From Paraburkholderia sp. ZP32-5 (GTDB taxonomy: Bacteria; Pseudomonadota; Gammaproteobacteria; Burkholderiales; Burkholderiaceae), in contig NZ_JAJEJP010000001.1 of NCBI RefSeq assembly GCF_021390495.1, positions 1,922,001-1,986,000 of the forward strand: a DNA stretch of 64,000 nt, given 5' to 3'. Below the pieces are notes generated by a model, which did not search any database, had not been told where the DNA came from, and worked only from the letters and a program-made list of their open reading frames with translations. The position numbers were made by a program, and so were the translations under genes. Shown piece by piece: positions 1-10,027 of this stretch (its first letter is position 1; every line of letters starts with the position of its first letter).

Positions 1-12
1 GAGGATATTGAA

Positions 13-1194
13 ATGACTGATGTTGTGATCGTATCGGCCGCTCGTACCGCAGTGGGCAAATTTGGTGGTTCGCTGGCCAAGATTGCCGCCCCTGAACTCG
101 GCGCAATTGCAGTGCGTGCCGTCCTCGAACGCGCCGGCGTGAAGCCGGAGCAGGTGAGCGAAGTTATCCTCGGCCAGGTGCTGACGGCAGGCTCCGGCCA
201 GAATCCCGCGCGTCAGTCGCTGATCAAGGCCGGTTTGCCGTCGGCGGTGCCGGGCATGACGATCAACAAGGTGTGCGGCTCGGGTCTGAAGGCCGTGATG
301 CTCGCGGCCAACGCGATCATCGCGGGCGACGCGGACATCGTCGTCGCGGGCGGCCAGGAAAACATGAGCGCCGCGCCGCACGTGCTGCCGGGTTCGCGCG
401 ACGGCTTCCGCATGGGCGATGCGAAGCTGATCGACTCGATGATCGTCGATGGCCTGTGGGACGTGTACAACCAGTACCACATGGGCGTGACGGCGGAGAA
501 CGTCGCGAAGGAATACGGCATTACGCGCGAAGAGCAGGACGCGTTCGCGGCGCTGTCGCAGAACAAGGCGGAAGCCGCGCAGAAAGCTGGCCGCTTCGAC
601 GATGAAATCGTGCCGGTCGAAATTCCGCAGCGCAAGGGCGAGCCGCTGCGCTTCGCGACCGACGAATTCGTGCGCCACGGCGTGACGGCCGAAGCGCTCG
701 CGGGCCTGAAGCCGGCGTTCTCGAAGGAAGGCACGGTGACGGCCGCGAACGCGTCGGGTATCAACGACGGCGCGGCCGCGGTGCTGGTGATGTCGCTGAA
801 GAAGGCTGAAGCGCTGGGCCTCACGCCGCTCGCGCGCATCAAGGCGTACGCGAACGCGGGCGTCGATCCGAAGGTGATGGGCATGGGCCCGGTGCCGGCT
901 TCGCGCCGCTGTCTCGAGCGCGCGGGCTGGAGCCCGGCCGATCTCGACCTGATGGAAATCAACGAAGCGTTCGCCGCGCAGGCGCTCGCGGTGCACAAGC
1001 AGATGGGCTGGGACACGTCGAAGATCAACGTGAACGGCGGCGCGATTGCGATCGGCCATCCGATCGGCGCGTCCGGTTGCCGGATTCTCGTTACGCTGCT
1101 GCACGAAATGCAGAAGCGCGACGCGAAGAAGGGTCTGGCTTCGCTGTGCATCGGCGGTGGCATGGGTGTCGCGCTGGCGGTCGAGCGCATGTAA
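13..1194 (+). CDS. phaA: Acetyl-CoA C-acetyltransferase (beta-ketothiolase)
   Basis: Condenses two acetyl-CoA to acetoacetyl-CoA, the first step of polyhydroxybutyrate synthesis, in the cytoplasm. The 393-residue length is standard for the thiolase family. Visible catalytic residues are Cys88 in NKVCGSG, His349 in GHPIGASG and Cys379 in CIGGGMG, matching the nucleophile/base set of biosynthetic thiolases. A GAGG ribosome-binding site lies at the very left edge of the window before the ATG. The reductase phaB and regulator phaR follow on the same strand, so this is the downstream part of a pha operon; a phaC synthase is expected just upstream but is not in the window (inference). Confidence 0.96.
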   Translation: MTDVVIVSAARTAVGKFGGSLAKIAAPELGAIAVRAVLERAGVKPEQVSEVILGQVLTAGSGQNPARQSLIKAGLPSAVPGMTINKVCGSGLKAVMLAANAIIAGDADIVVAGGQENMSAAPHVLPGSRDGFRMGDAKLIDSMIVDGLWDVYNQYHMGVTAENVAKEYGITREEQDAFAALSQNKAEAAQKAGRFDDEIVPVEIPQRKGEPLRFATDEFVRHGVTAEALAGLKPAFSKEGTVTAANASGINDGAAAVLVMSLKKAEALGLTPLARIKAYANAGVDPKVMGMGPVPASRRCLERAGWSPADLDLMEINEAFAAQALAVHKQMGWDTSKINVNGGAIAIGHPIGASGCRILVTLLHEMQKRDAKKGLASLCIGGGMGVALAVERM

Positions 1195-1333
1195 CGAACG
1201 CTGGGTGCGCCGCGCCGGCTGTGCGGGTTGCCGTCCGCTCGCGCGGCGGCACGCGTAATCAGCGTCAGGCGAGGCAGGAGGTGGCCGGTCGATGTCCGGT
1301 CGGCCCCTCGAAAACGATAATGGAGTGTGGTTT

Positions 1334-2074
1334 ATGACACAGCGAATTGCATACGTAACAGGCGGCATGGGCGGCATCGGCACGAGCATCTGCCAACGTC
1401 TGCACAAGGAGGGCTTCAAGGTGATCGCCGGCTGCGGCCCGAATTCGCCGCGCCGCGCGAAGTGGCTCGACGAGCAGAAGGCGCTCGGCTACGACTTCGT
1501 CGCATCAGAAGGCAACGTCGGTGACTGGGAATCGACCAAGGCCGCGTTCGACAAGGTCAAGGCCGAAGTCGGCGAGATCGACGTGCTGGTCAACAACGCC
1601 GGCATCACGCGCGACGTCGTGTTCCGCAAGATGACGCACGAAGACTGGACCGCGGTGATCGACACCAACCTGACCAGCCTGTTCAACGTCACCAAGCAGG
1701 TGATCGACGGCATGGTCGAGCGTGGCTGGGGCCGCGTGATCAATATTTCGTCGGTGAACGGCCAGAAGGGCCAGTTCGGCCAGACCAATTATTCGACCGC
1801 GAAGGCCGGCATTCACGGCTTCACGATGTCGCTCGCGCAGGAAGTGGCGACCAAGGGCGTGACGGTCAACACCGTATCGCCGGGCTATATCGGCACCGAC
1901 ATGGTCAAGGCGATCCGCCCGGACGTGCTGGAAAAAATCGTCGCGACGATTCCGGTGCGCCGCCTGGGCCATCCGGACGAAATCGGCTCGATCTGCGCGT
2001 GGCTCGCGTCGGATGAATCGGGCTTCTCGACGGGCGCCGATTTTTCGCTGAACGGCGGTTTGCATATGGGTTGA
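1334..2074 (+). CDS. phaB: Acetoacetyl-CoA reductase (NADPH)
   Basis: Reduces acetoacetyl-CoA to (R)-3-hydroxybutyryl-CoA for polyhydroxybutyrate synthesis. A 246-residue short-chain dehydrogenase with the N-terminal cofactor motif TGGMGGIG and the catalytic set Ser140, Tyr153 and Lys157 (NYSTAK). The frame is open upstream to 1292, but the ATG at 1334 gives the family N-terminus MTQRIAYVTGG. It lies 139 bp after phaA on the same strand, with no terminator seen between them, consistent with co-transcription. Confidence 0.96.
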   Translation: MTQRIAYVTGGMGGIGTSICQRLHKEGFKVIAGCGPNSPRRAKWLDEQKALGYDFVASEGNVGDWESTKAAFDKVKAEVGEIDVLVNNAGITRDVVFRKMTHEDWTAVIDTNLTSLFNVTKQVIDGMVERGWGRVINISSVNGQKGQFGQTNYSTAKAGIHGFTMSLAQEVATKGVTVNTVSPGYIGTDMVKAIRPDVLEKIVATIPVRRLGHPDEIGSICAWLASDESGFSTGADFSLNGGLHMG

Positions 2075-2212
2075 GCCCCCGGGCGCGCTGCTCACGAGGT
2101 GGCGCGCTGTGGCTCAGAGGGTTTTCCGCCGGCGTCCCGGCTGTGCAATCGGATCCTTGCACGGCCTGGACGCCGTTTCCGCGCTTGCTTAACTCGAGCT
2201 TAAAGGCGTTAC

Positions 2213-2821
2213 ATGACTACTACTACAAAGAAAACGGCCGAACGACTGATCAAGAAATATCCGAATCGTCGGCTGTACGACACAGAGACAAGCACCTACA
2301 TCACGCTGACTGATGTGAAGCAACTCGTGCTGGATCAGGAGGATTTCAAGGTCATCGATGCGAAAAGCAACGAGGACCTGACGCGTGCGATCCTGTTGCA
2401 GATCATTCTCGAAGAGGAGAGCGGTGGTCTGCCGATGTTCTCGTCGTCGATGCTGTCGCAGATCATCCGGTTCTACGGTCATGCGATGCAGGGCATGATG
2501 GGCACGTACCTGGAAAAGAACATCCAGGCCTTCATCGACATTCAGGCGAAGCTCGCCGACCAGTCGAAGAATCTCTATGAAGGCAAGGCGATGAATCCGG
2601 AAGTCTGGTCGCAGTTCATGAACATGCAGGCGCCGATGATGCAGGGCATGATGACCAGCTATATCGAGCAGTCGAAGAACATGTTCGTGCAGATGCAGGA
2701 GCAGATGCAGAACCAGGCGAAGACGATGTTCGCCACGTTCCCGTTCACGCCGGGCGGCGCGGTGAACGCGGGCGGCACGCCTGCCACGCCGCAGGACAAT
2801 CCGGAAGCGGAGAAGAAGTAA
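2213..2821 (+). CDS. phaR: Polyhydroxyalkanoate synthesis repressor PhaR
   Basis: A DNA-binding regulator that in related bacteria also binds PHB granules and represses phasin genes. In 202 residues, the conserved PHA-accumulation DNA-binding domain covers roughly residues 11-70 (IKKYPNRRLYDTETSTYI is diagnostic). A Met/Gln-rich helical region follows (repeats such as MQAPMMQGMM and MQEQMQNQ), then a short Pro/Glu/Lys tail. It follows phaB by 138 bp; the gap may carry its own promoter, but I could not define one. Identity is firm from the N-terminal domain; direct targets here are unknown. Confidence 0.94.
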   Translation: MTTTTKKTAERLIKKYPNRRLYDTETSTYITLTDVKQLVLDQEDFKVIDAKSNEDLTRAILLQIILEEESGGLPMFSSSMLSQIIRFYGHAMQGMMGTYLEKNIQAFIDIQAKLADQSKNLYEGKAMNPEVWSQFMNMQAPMMQGMMTSYIEQSKNMFVQMQEQMQNQAKTMFATFPFTPGGAVNAGGTPATPQDNPEAEKK

Positions 2822-3106
2822 CGGCGCGAGCGACAAGCGGGGCCGGGTCGCCGACGCGATACAATCGCGGCTTGCCCGAGCGCGGCACTGTGCCGCCGCG
2901 GCCGGATTCGCCGGGCGACGGAACGTCCACCGCCCGCGCCGCGCCGTTATCGCCGTCGTTACCCTGATTACCTTCGTCACCGCTTTGCGCCTGATTCGTC
3001 CCATGCTTGCTGTTGTCTCCGCTCTCACATCCACGCCATCGGCAGTGCCTTCCGTCGCGAAGGCCGCATCGGTCAGCGTCGGCTGAACCGTGCATCGGTA
3101 CATCCC

Positions 3107-4147
3107 ATGAGCCGGCTGTTTCTCGCCCCGATGGAAGGGCTTGCGGACTACGTATTGCGTGACGTACTGACGGGTGCGGGCGCTTTCGACGGCTGCGTGT
3201 CCGAATTCATCCGCGTGACGGGTTCGATGTTGCCCATGCGCGTCTACGAGCGCGAGGCGCCCGAAATCCTGCACGCCAGCGTGACCGCCAGCGGCACACC
3301 GATGGTGATCCAGCTGCTCGGTAGCGACCCCGAATGGATGGCGCGCAACGCCGCGTACGCGGCCACGTTGTCGCCGTATGGGATCGATCTGAACTTCGGC
3401 TGTCCCGCCAAAGTCGTCAATCAGCATGGCGGCGGCGCGATGCTGCTGAAGGATCCGAAGCAATTGAACCGGATCGTGGCGGCCGTGCGTGCCGCGGTGC
3501 CTGCCGATATCGCGGTGACGGCAAAAATGCGCCTCGGCGTGGCGGACACGTCGCGGGCGATCGAATGCGCGCAGGCGCTCGTGGAGGGCGGCGCGGCCTC
3601 GCTCGTCGTGCATGCGCGTACCCGCGACGACGGCTACCGGCCACCCGCGCACTGGGAATGGATTGCACGCATCGACGAAGCGGTCGACGTGCCCGTGATC
3701 GCGAACGGCGAAGTCTGGAGCGTCGAGGACTGGCAGCGCTGCCGTGCCGTGAGTGGTTGCGCGGACGTGATGATCGGCCGTGGCGCCGTTTCCGATCCGT
3801 TCCTCGCGCAGCGTATTCGTGGGCTGATGGATCCGTCCCCATCCCCCGGCGAATGGCGCGAAGTGTTGCACGCGCTCGCGGTTTATATGAAGAAGCTGCG
3901 GGCTCGCGGCACGCTGAGTCACGAGCATGGCCGCGTCAAGCAATGGCTCAGCTATCTGCGACGCACCTGGCCGCAGGCCGCCGAACTGCACGCGGCGATC
4001 CGGCGCCTGCAGGATTCCGATGAAATCCTCGTGGTGATCGGGCAGGCATTGACGGACAGCGATTCGGTGCGAATCCCACAGACCATCCGGGACGACGAAG
4101 ACAGCGCATCGGAGCAAGCCGATCCGAGCGAGGCCATCGCCATTTGA
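3107..4147 (+). CDS. dusC: tRNA-dihydrouridine synthase C-type
   Basis: An FMN-dependent enzyme that reduces a specific uridine in tRNA to dihydrouridine. The N-terminus RLFLAPMEGLADYVLRD is the TIM-barrel flavin site of the Dus family, and Cys99 in NFGCPAKVVNQHGGG is the expected catalytic acid. The length, 346 residues, is slightly above typical DusC because of an acidic C-terminal tail. The start ATG at 3107 immediately precedes the conserved domain. The 285-bp gap after phaR contains a TACAAT-like hexamer near 2860 but no convincing -35. Assignment to DusC rather than DusA rests on the N-terminal sequence. Confidence 0.88.
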   Translation: MSRLFLAPMEGLADYVLRDVLTGAGAFDGCVSEFIRVTGSMLPMRVYEREAPEILHASVTASGTPMVIQLLGSDPEWMARNAAYAATLSPYGIDLNFGCPAKVVNQHGGGAMLLKDPKQLNRIVAAVRAAVPADIAVTAKMRLGVADTSRAIECAQALVEGGAASLVVHARTRDDGYRPPAHWEWIARIDEAVDVPVIANGEVWSVEDWQRCRAVSGCADVMIGRGAVSDPFLAQRIRGLMDPSPSPGEWREVLHALAVYMKKLRARGTLSHEHGRVKQWLSYLRRTWPQAAELHAAIRRLQDSDEILVVIGQALTDSDSVRIPQTIRDDEDSASEQADPSEAIAI

Positions 4148-4188
4148 AGGCTAGAATTCAAAGACTTACCAGCGGTAGCGGTGGCGAA

Positions 4189-4206
4189 CCGCTACAATTC
4201 GGGGTT
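4189..4206 (+). promoter_or_regulatory. Possible -10 region for rimO
   Basis: A CTACAATTC stretch lies about 30 bp before the rimO ATG in the 81-bp dusC-rimO gap. TACAAT is one mismatch from the sigma-70 -10 consensus, but no good -35 is visible at 16-18 bp, so this is only a candidate. Confidence 0.3.
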
Positions 4207-4228
4207 TAACGTCTTCAAGCGGTTCCCC

Positions 4229-5623
4229 ATGTCTTCCACCCTCCAGAACGCGCCGGCCACGCCGGGCGTCACGCCGAAAGTCGGCTTCGTTTCGCTCGGC
4301 TGCCCGAAGGCCTTAGTCGATTCCGAACAGATCATCACGCAGCTGCGCGCGGAAGGTTACGAAATCTCCGGCACCTATGACGGCGCGGACCTCGTGGTCG
4401 TCAATACCTGCGGCTTCATCGACGAAGCCGTGCAGGAAAGCCTCGATGCGATCGGCGAAGCGCTCAGCGAAAACGGCAAGGTGATCGTGACCGGCTGCCT
4501 CGGCGCGAAGAAAAGCGCGAGCGGTTCGGGGCTGATCGAGGAAGTGCATCCGAAGGTGCTCGCCGTGACCGGTCCGCACGCGGTCGGCGAGGTGATGCAG
4601 GCGGTGCACAACCATCTGCCGAAGCCGCACGATCCGTTCGTCGATCTGGTGCCCGCCGCCGGCGTAAAGCTCACGCCGCGTCACTACGCGTATCTGAAGA
4701 TTTCCGAAGGCTGCAATCATCGCTGCACGTTCTGCATCATCCCGTCGATGCGCGGCGATCTCGTATCGCGCCCGGTCGCCGAAGTGATGCTCGAAGCGGA
4801 AAACCTGTTCAAGTCCGGCGTGAAGGAACTGCTGGTGATTTCCCAGGACACGAGCGCGTACGGTGTCGATGTCAAATACCGCACCGGCTTCTGGAACGGC
4901 AAGCCGATCAAGACGCGCATGTCCGATCTGGTCGCCGCGCTCGGCGAACTCGCCGCGCAATACGGCGCGTGGGTGCGTCTGCACTACGTGTATCCGTACC
5001 CGAGCGTCGACGAAGTGATTCCGATGATGGCCGCGGGTCCGTACAAGGGCCACGTGCTGCCGTATCTCGACGTGCCGTTCCAGCACGCGCACCCGGAAGT
5101 GCTGAAGCGCATGAAGCGTCCGGCCAACGCCGAGAAGGTGATGGAGCGCGTGAAGGCCTGGCGCGAAATCTGTCCGGATCTGACGATCCGCAGCACGTTT
5201 ATCGCGGGCTTCCCGGGCGAGACCGAAGAGCAGTTCGAAACGCTGCTCGATTTCATCCGCGAGGCAGAACTCGATCGCGTCGGCTGCTTCGCGTATTCGC
5301 CGGTCGAAGGCGCGAGCGCCAACGAACTCGACGGCGCGCTGCCCGACGACGTGCGTGAAGAGCGGCGCGCGCGCTTCATGGAAGTGGCCGAGCAGGTGTC
5401 GGCAAAACGCATCGCGAAGAAGGTCGGCAAGACGCTGAAGGTGCTGGTCGACGAGATCAATGCCGACGGCGGCATCGGCCGCACCGCCGCCGATGCGCCG
5501 GAGATCGACGGTGTCGTGTATATCGCGCCGACGACGAAGGCATCGAAGCGCTACAAGGTCGGCGACTTCGTGTCGGTGAAGATCACCGGCGCGGACGGCC
5601 ACGACCTGTGGGGCGAGGTCTGA
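4229..5623 (+). CDS. rimO: Ribosomal protein S12 methylthiotransferase RimO
   Basis: A radical-SAM enzyme that adds a methylthio group to an aspartate of ribosomal protein S12. The N-terminal UPF0004 domain has Cys25 (LGCPKA), Cys61 (NTCGF) and Cys90 (TGCLG) for one iron-sulfur cluster. The radical-SAM CX3CX2C motif is Cys162, Cys166 and Cys169 (GCNHRCTFC), and a C-terminal TRAM domain (about residues 395-464) ends in GHDLWGEV. The frame is open from 4181, but the ATG at 4229 fits family N-termini. The next gene begins 3 bp after the stop, suggesting translational coupling. Confidence 0.95.
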   Translation: MSSTLQNAPATPGVTPKVGFVSLGCPKALVDSEQIITQLRAEGYEISGTYDGADLVVVNTCGFIDEAVQESLDAIGEALSENGKVIVTGCLGAKKSASGSGLIEEVHPKVLAVTGPHAVGEVMQAVHNHLPKPHDPFVDLVPAAGVKLTPRHYAYLKISEGCNHRCTFCIIPSMRGDLVSRPVAEVMLEAENLFKSGVKELLVISQDTSAYGVDVKYRTGFWNGKPIKTRMSDLVAALGELAAQYGAWVRLHYVYPYPSVDEVIPMMAAGPYKGHVLPYLDVPFQHAHPEVLKRMKRPANAEKVMERVKAWREICPDLTIRSTFIAGFPGETEEQFETLLDFIREAELDRVGCFAYSPVEGASANELDGALPDDVREERRARFMEVAEQVSAKRIAKKVGKTLKVLVDEINADGGIGRTAADAPEIDGVVYIAPTTKASKRYKVGDFVSVKITGADGHDLWGEV

Positions 5624-5626
5624 GCG

Positions 5627-6580
5627 ATGACGGTAAGCACGGCCGCACGGCCTGACCGCTCGACCCCGGAAATCCTCGCGCTCGGCGAGGCGATGATCGA
5701 ATTCAACCAGTCGGCGAAGGATCAGCCGAACTATCTGCAAGGCTTCGGCGGCGACACGTCGAACTTCTGCATCGCGGCCGCGCGCCAGGGCGCGAAGACC
5801 GGCTTCGTGTCGGCGGTCGGCGCCGATCATTTCGGCCGGTTGCTGATCGATCTGTGGGAGCGCGAGCAGGTCGATACGTCGTGCGTGCGCGTCGATCCGC
5901 TCGCGTCGACCGGCGTCTATTTCGTGTCCCATGGCCCCAACGGCCACGCGTTCGACTATCTGCGCGCGGGCTCGGCGGCCAGCCGCTATGCGCCGGCCGA
6001 TCTGCCGCGCGATGCGCTCGCGGCGGCGAAAGTCATCCATCTGTCCGGCATCAGTCTCGCGATCAGCGTGAGCGCCTGCGATGCCGCGCTCGAAGCAATT
6101 GCGTATGCGCGTGCGAACGGCGTGCGCGTGAGCTTCGACACCAATCTGCGCCTGAAGCTGTGGCCGCTCGCGCGGGCGCGTGCGGTGATGCTCGAAGCGA
6201 TTCGCGAGACCGATATCTGTCTGCCGAGCTGGGACGATGTGACCGAGCTCACGGGGCTGACCGGCCGCGACGAGATCGTCGATTTTCTGTTGTCGCACGG
6301 CCCGAGTGTGGTCGCGCTGAAGCTCGGCAAGGACGGCTCGTATATCGCGACGTCGAACGAGCGGCGCGTCGTGCCGGGCCACGTCGTCAACGCGGTCGAT
6401 GCGACCGGCGCGGGCGACTGCTTCGGCGGCGCGTTTATCGCGCGCATCGTCGCGGGCGACGATCCATTTACCGCGGCGCGGTACGCGAACGTCGCCGCCG
6501 CACTATCGACGCAAGGTTATGGCGCGGTCGCGCCGATTCCGTCGCGCGAAACCGTCGAGCGCGTGCTGGCCGCGAGTTAG
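5627..6580 (+). CDS. PfkB-family sugar kinase, probable 2-dehydro-3-deoxygluconokinase
   Basis: Probably phosphorylates a sugar acid such as 2-keto-3-deoxygluconate. The 317-residue PfkB protein has an N-terminal ALGEAMIEFNQ signature, a GGDTSNFCIAAARQG substrate region, and the C-terminal ATP/anion-hole motif DATGAGDCFGGAF with the catalytic base at Asp264. It starts 3 bp after rimO and is followed by a thiolase 71 bp on. KdgK-type specificity is inferred from the GGDTSN and YLRAGSAAS stretches; other PfkB sugar kinases cannot be excluded. Nothing nearby forms a full Entner-Doudoroff or uronate pathway. Confidence 0.8.
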   Translation: MTVSTAARPDRSTPEILALGEAMIEFNQSAKDQPNYLQGFGGDTSNFCIAAARQGAKTGFVSAVGADHFGRLLIDLWEREQVDTSCVRVDPLASTGVYFVSHGPNGHAFDYLRAGSAASRYAPADLPRDALAAAKVIHLSGISLAISVSACDAALEAIAYARANGVRVSFDTNLRLKLWPLARARAVMLEAIRETDICLPSWDDVTELTGLTGRDEIVDFLLSHGPSVVALKLGKDGSYIATSNERRVVPGHVVNAVDATGAGDCFGGAFIARIVAGDDPFTAARYANVAAALSTQGYGAVAPIPSRETVERVLAAS

Positions 6581-6651
6581 GCAGGACGCGCGTCACACGC
6601 GGTACGCAGTAGTCGCGATGGCCGATTTGGAAAGATCAGAAGGAGCGAGCG

Positions 6652-7836
6652 ATGCAACGAGACGTGGTGGTGGTCAGCGGTGTGCGCACCGCAATCGGTA
6701 CCTTCGGCGGCAGCCTGAAGGATTTCGCGCCGACCGATCTTGGCGCGCGTGTCGTGCGCGAAGTGCTGGAGCGCGCGCGCGTCACGGGTGACGAAGTCGG
6801 TCATGTCGTGTTCGGCAATGTCGTGCATACCGAGCCGAAAGACATGTATTTGGCGCGCGTCGCGGCGATCAACGGCGGCGTCGCGCAGCATACGCCGGCA
6901 CTGACCGTGAACCGGCTGTGCGGCTCAGGCTTGCAGGCTATCGTGTCGGCCGCGCAAAGCGTGCTGCTCGGCGACGCCGATATCGCGATCGGCGGCGGCG
7001 CGGAAAACATGAGCCGCGCGCCGTACTCGATGCCCGCCGCGCGCTTCGGTCAGCGCATGGGCGATTCGCGCCTCGTCGACATGATGATCGGCGCGCTGAA
7101 CGATCCGTTCCAGTCGATCCATATGGGCGTGACCGCCGAGAACGTCGCGCGCCAATACGACATCTCGCGCGACGCGCAGGACGCGCTCGCGCTCGAATCG
7201 CACCGCCGCGCGGCCCACGCGATCACGAGCGGTTACTTCAAGGACCAGATTCTGCCGGTCACGATTGCGTCGAAGAAGGGCGACATCGTGTTCGACACGG
7301 ACGAGCACGCGCGGATGAACGCATCGGCGGACGACTTCGCGAAGCTGAAGCCGGTGTTCGTGAAGGAAAACGGCACCGTCACGGCCGGTAACGCGTCGGG
7401 CATCAACGATGCCGCGGCGGCGGTCGTGCTGATGGAGCGCGGTGTCGCCGAGCGGCGCGGCGTGAAGCCGCTTGCGCGGCTGGTGTCGTACGCGCATGCC
7501 GGCGTCGATCCGGCGTACATGGGTATCGGGCCGGTGCCGGCGACCCGCAAGGCGCTCGAACGTGCTGGCCTGACGGTCGCCGATCTCGATGTGATCGAGG
7601 CCAACGAAGCGTTCGCCGCGCAGGCCTGTGCGGTCAGCAAGGAACTCGGGTTTGATCCGGCCAAGGTCAATCCGAACGGCTCGGGTATTTCGCTCGGTCA
7701 TCCGATCGGCGCGACCGGCGCGCTGCTCACCGTCAAGGCGCTGTACGAATTGCAGCGTATCGGTGGGCGCTACGCGCTCGTTACGATGTGCATCGGCGGC
7801 GGGCAGGGAATCGCGGCGGTGTTCGAGCGTATCTGA
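6652..7836 (+). CDS. Acetyl-CoA acyltransferase / beta-ketothiolase, second thiolase
   Basis: Thiolase family, 394 residues, with Cys90 (NRLCGSG), His350 (GHPIGATG) and Cys380 (CIGGGQG) as the catalytic set. It probably cleaves or forms 3-ketoacyl-CoA; the BktB type, which accepts longer substrates such as 3-ketovaleryl-CoA, is a plausible subtype because a dedicated PhaA is 5.5 kb away (inference). The AAGGAGC ribosome site before the ATG at 6652 is good. The next ORF's ATG directly abuts the stop codon. Confidence 0.9.
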   Translation: MQRDVVVVSGVRTAIGTFGGSLKDFAPTDLGARVVREVLERARVTGDEVGHVVFGNVVHTEPKDMYLARVAAINGGVAQHTPALTVNRLCGSGLQAIVSAAQSVLLGDADIAIGGGAENMSRAPYSMPAARFGQRMGDSRLVDMMIGALNDPFQSIHMGVTAENVARQYDISRDAQDALALESHRRAAHAITSGYFKDQILPVTIASKKGDIVFDTDEHARMNASADDFAKLKPVFVKENGTVTAGNASGINDAAAAVVLMERGVAERRGVKPLARLVSYAHAGVDPAYMGIGPVPATRKALERAGLTVADLDVIEANEAFAAQACAVSKELGFDPAKVNPNGSGISLGHPIGATGALLTVKALYELQRIGGRYALVTMCIGGGQGIAAVFERI

Positions 7837-7920
7837 ATGCAGGCGGCGGTCGGACTCCGAGCACGCAACAATCAGGCAGAACCAGCAACAAGGATGGAGA
7901 GGATGCGGGAATCGAAAGCG

Positions 7921-8571
7921 ATGAAGGGTTCGGCAATGCGCGCGGCAACGCGTGGTTCGCGGCTGCGTGCGGGTGCGGGTGCGGTGGCCGGCGCAGCCGC
8001 GCTGCTATGCGCCAGCGCGGCGCTGTGGCTGCCGTCGCAGGCATGGGCGCAAAGCGCCGCCGTGAAGGAACTGGCGGCGCCACCGCCGATCCAGTTGCCG
8101 CTGAAGCCGAGCCCGGAGTTCGCGAAATTTCCGCGCTATAGCGGCACGCTCGGCAAGCGTCAGATCGTGCTGCGGCTCGGCCGAAAGACCGACGATCCGT
8201 CCGGCGTGCACGGCGAGTATCAGTACACCGATACTGGCGAGGTGATCCTGATTGCTGGCGATCGCGTCGACGATACGCTCGAAGTCGAGGAATCGAACGA
8301 CGGCACCCATATCACCGGCAACTGGGTCGGCAAGTTCGCGGCGGACGGCTCGCTCGAAGGCGACCGGATGAACGTCGACGACTCCGATCCGCAGCCGTTC
8401 GAGCTGAAGCCGCTGGCGGCGGGGCAGGCAGTGCCTTCGGCCGGTGCGACTGCCGCACCCGGCGCGACGACGCCCACTCCGGCCGCGCAGCCGCCTGCAG
8501 CAAACAGCGCCGCACCCGCTCCCGGCGGCCACGCAGTCGGCGGAGTCAGTAACCTGCAAACCGGCGACTGA
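7921..8571 (+). CDS. Secreted hypothetical protein
   Basis: Family not recognised. From the ATG chosen at 7921 the N-terminus is basic, followed by a long Ala/Gly/Leu hydrophobic stretch ending LPSQAWAQS, a typical signal peptide with an AWA cleavage site, so export to the periplasm is likely. In-frame starts exist at 7837, 7894, 7903 and 7936; 7921 was picked because it gives the most compact signal peptide. The mature part (about 120 residues) is beta-rich by appearance, followed by a Pro/Ala/Gly-rich tail of about 45 residues. It directly follows the thiolase and may be in its transcript. Confidence 0.7.
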   Translation: MKGSAMRAATRGSRLRAGAGAVAGAAALLCASAALWLPSQAWAQSAAVKELAAPPPIQLPLKPSPEFAKFPRYSGTLGKRQIVLRLGRKTDDPSGVHGEYQYTDTGEVILIAGDRVDDTLEVEESNDGTHITGNWVGKFAADGSLEGDRMNVDDSDPQPFELKPLAAGQAVPSAGATAAPGATTPTPAAQPPAANSAAPAPGGHAVGGVSNLQTGD

Positions 8572-8749
8572 TGCCGGCGCCATCCACGCTTCGCCAGTCA
8601 CGCGGTATCGGCCGCTCGTGCCGTGCCGCCGCGACCAGTCTGTCGGTTCATTCACGCACGTCACACTCATCGACCAGGCAGCGCATCCGCCAAAACGGCG
8701 AGGCCGCCGTTTCCGTCACGCTTCCCTCTGTTTTTCAGCGAATCTCACC

Positions 8750-9934
8750 ATGACCCAATCCAAACTCAAACGCGGTCTGCAAACCCGCACCGTGCGTGCC
8801 GAGGACCGGATCACGCCGGGCTTCGAGTCGTTCTCGACGCCGGTTACGCGAGCCTCGACGGTGGTGTTCCCCGATCTCGCGACGATGCGCGCGCTCGACT
8901 GGAAAAACGACGCGCAGTGGCGCTACGGCCTGCACGCGACGCCGACGTCGATCGCGCTCGCGCAGCGGCTCGCCGCGCTCGAGGGCGGCAATCACGCGTT
9001 GCTGCAACCGTCCGGGCTGTCGTCGATTTCTAACGTGTATTTCGGCCTCGTGAAGGCCGGCGACGACGTGCTGATTCCCGATAACGTGTACTCGCCGAAT
9101 CGCGATCATGGCGACTGGCTCGCGCGCGATTTCGGCATCACGGCGCGCTACTACGATCCGCTGATCGGCGCGGGCATCGCCGATATGATCCAGCCGAACA
9201 CGCGGCTGATCTGGCTCGAAGCACCCGGCTCGGTGACGATGGAAGTGCCCGACGTGCCGGCGATCGCGGCGGCGGCGCGCGCGCGCAACGTGATCACCGC
9301 AATCGACAATACGTGGTCCGCCGGCCTTGCGTTCCGACCGTTCGATCACGGCGTCGACATCTCGGTGCAGGCGCTGACCAAGTATCAGTCGGGCGGCGGC
9401 GACGTGCTGATGGGCGCGACGATCACCGTCGATCGCGAGTTGCATCTGAAGCTGAAGTCGGCGCGCATGCACATGGGGATCGGCGTTTCATCGGACGACT
9501 GCTCGCTGATCCTGCGCAGCCTGCCGAGCATGCAGGTGCGCTTCGCGCAGCACGACCGCGCGGCGCTTGCGATTGCAACATGGCTGAAGAGCCGGCCGGA
9601 AATCGCCGCGGTGCTGCATCCGGCGTTCGCCGACTGCCCGGGGCACGAGGTGTTCAAGCGCGACTTCACCGGCGCGGGCGGGTTGTTCTCGGTCGTGTTC
9701 GACGAGCGCTACAGCGCGGCGCGGATCGACACGTTCTGCGAATCGCTCGAACTGTTTTCGCTCGGCTGGAGCTGGGGTGGCGCGCATAGCCTCGCGATGC
9801 CGTACGACATCGCATCGATGCGCACCGAAGGGCAGTGGCCGTATCGCGGCACGCTGGTGCGCTTCTATATCGGCCTGGAGGAAGAAGAGGATCTGCGCGC
9901 GGATATCGAGCAGAGCCTGGCGGCGTTGGCATAA
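8750..9934 (+). CDS. metC: Cystathionine beta-lyase (Cys/Met metabolism PLP enzyme)
   Basis: A PLP-dependent enzyme expected to cleave cystathionine to homocysteine, ammonia and pyruvate in methionine synthesis. In 394 residues, the PLP lysine is Lys211 in QALTKYQSGGGDVLMGA, and DNTWSAGLAF is the family aspartate region. The C-terminal SLGWSWGGAHSLAMP and final FYIGLEEEEDL segments are typical of MetC. The frame is open from 8444, but the ATG at 8750 gives the family start MTQSKLKRGLQTR. A terminator follows at 9982-10016. Gamma-synthase activity is possible but less likely given the MetC-type C-terminus. Confidence 0.9.
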   Translation: MTQSKLKRGLQTRTVRAEDRITPGFESFSTPVTRASTVVFPDLATMRALDWKNDAQWRYGLHATPTSIALAQRLAALEGGNHALLQPSGLSSISNVYFGLVKAGDDVLIPDNVYSPNRDHGDWLARDFGITARYYDPLIGAGIADMIQPNTRLIWLEAPGSVTMEVPDVPAIAAAARARNVITAIDNTWSAGLAFRPFDHGVDISVQALTKYQSGGGDVLMGATITVDRELHLKLKSARMHMGIGVSSDDCSLILRSLPSMQVRFAQHDRAALAIATWLKSRPEIAAVLHPAFADCPGHEVFKRDFTGAGGLFSVVFDERYSAARIDTFCESLELFSLGWSWGGAHSLAMPYDIASMRTEGQWPYRGTLVRFYIGLEEEEDLRADIEQSLAALA

Positions 9935-9981
9935 CGCGTTCGGTTCGCCGCGGCTTTTATTCGCTGCTGTCGCTGTATTCG

Positions 9982-10016
9982 AAAGCCCGTCGGGATGTAG
10001 TTCCGGCGGGCTTTTT
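9982..10016. terminator. Rho-independent terminator between metC and serB
   Basis: AAAGCCCG ... CGGGCTTT stem with additional inner pairing, followed by a run of T. It lies between convergent metC (plus) and serB (minus) and can serve both strands. Confidence 0.8.
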
Positions 10017-10027
10017 ATTCATGGCGA

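Noticed and set aside
2189..4117. Long minus-strand frame of 642 codons opposite phaR and dusC
   Set aside because: Composition (His/Arg-rich) is typical of antisense translation of GC-rich genes and both plus-strand genes are well supported.
4313..6382. 689-codon minus-strand frame opposite rimO and the sugar kinase
   Set aside because: Antisense shadow; no domain or signal, and both plus-strand genes have clear catalytic motifs.
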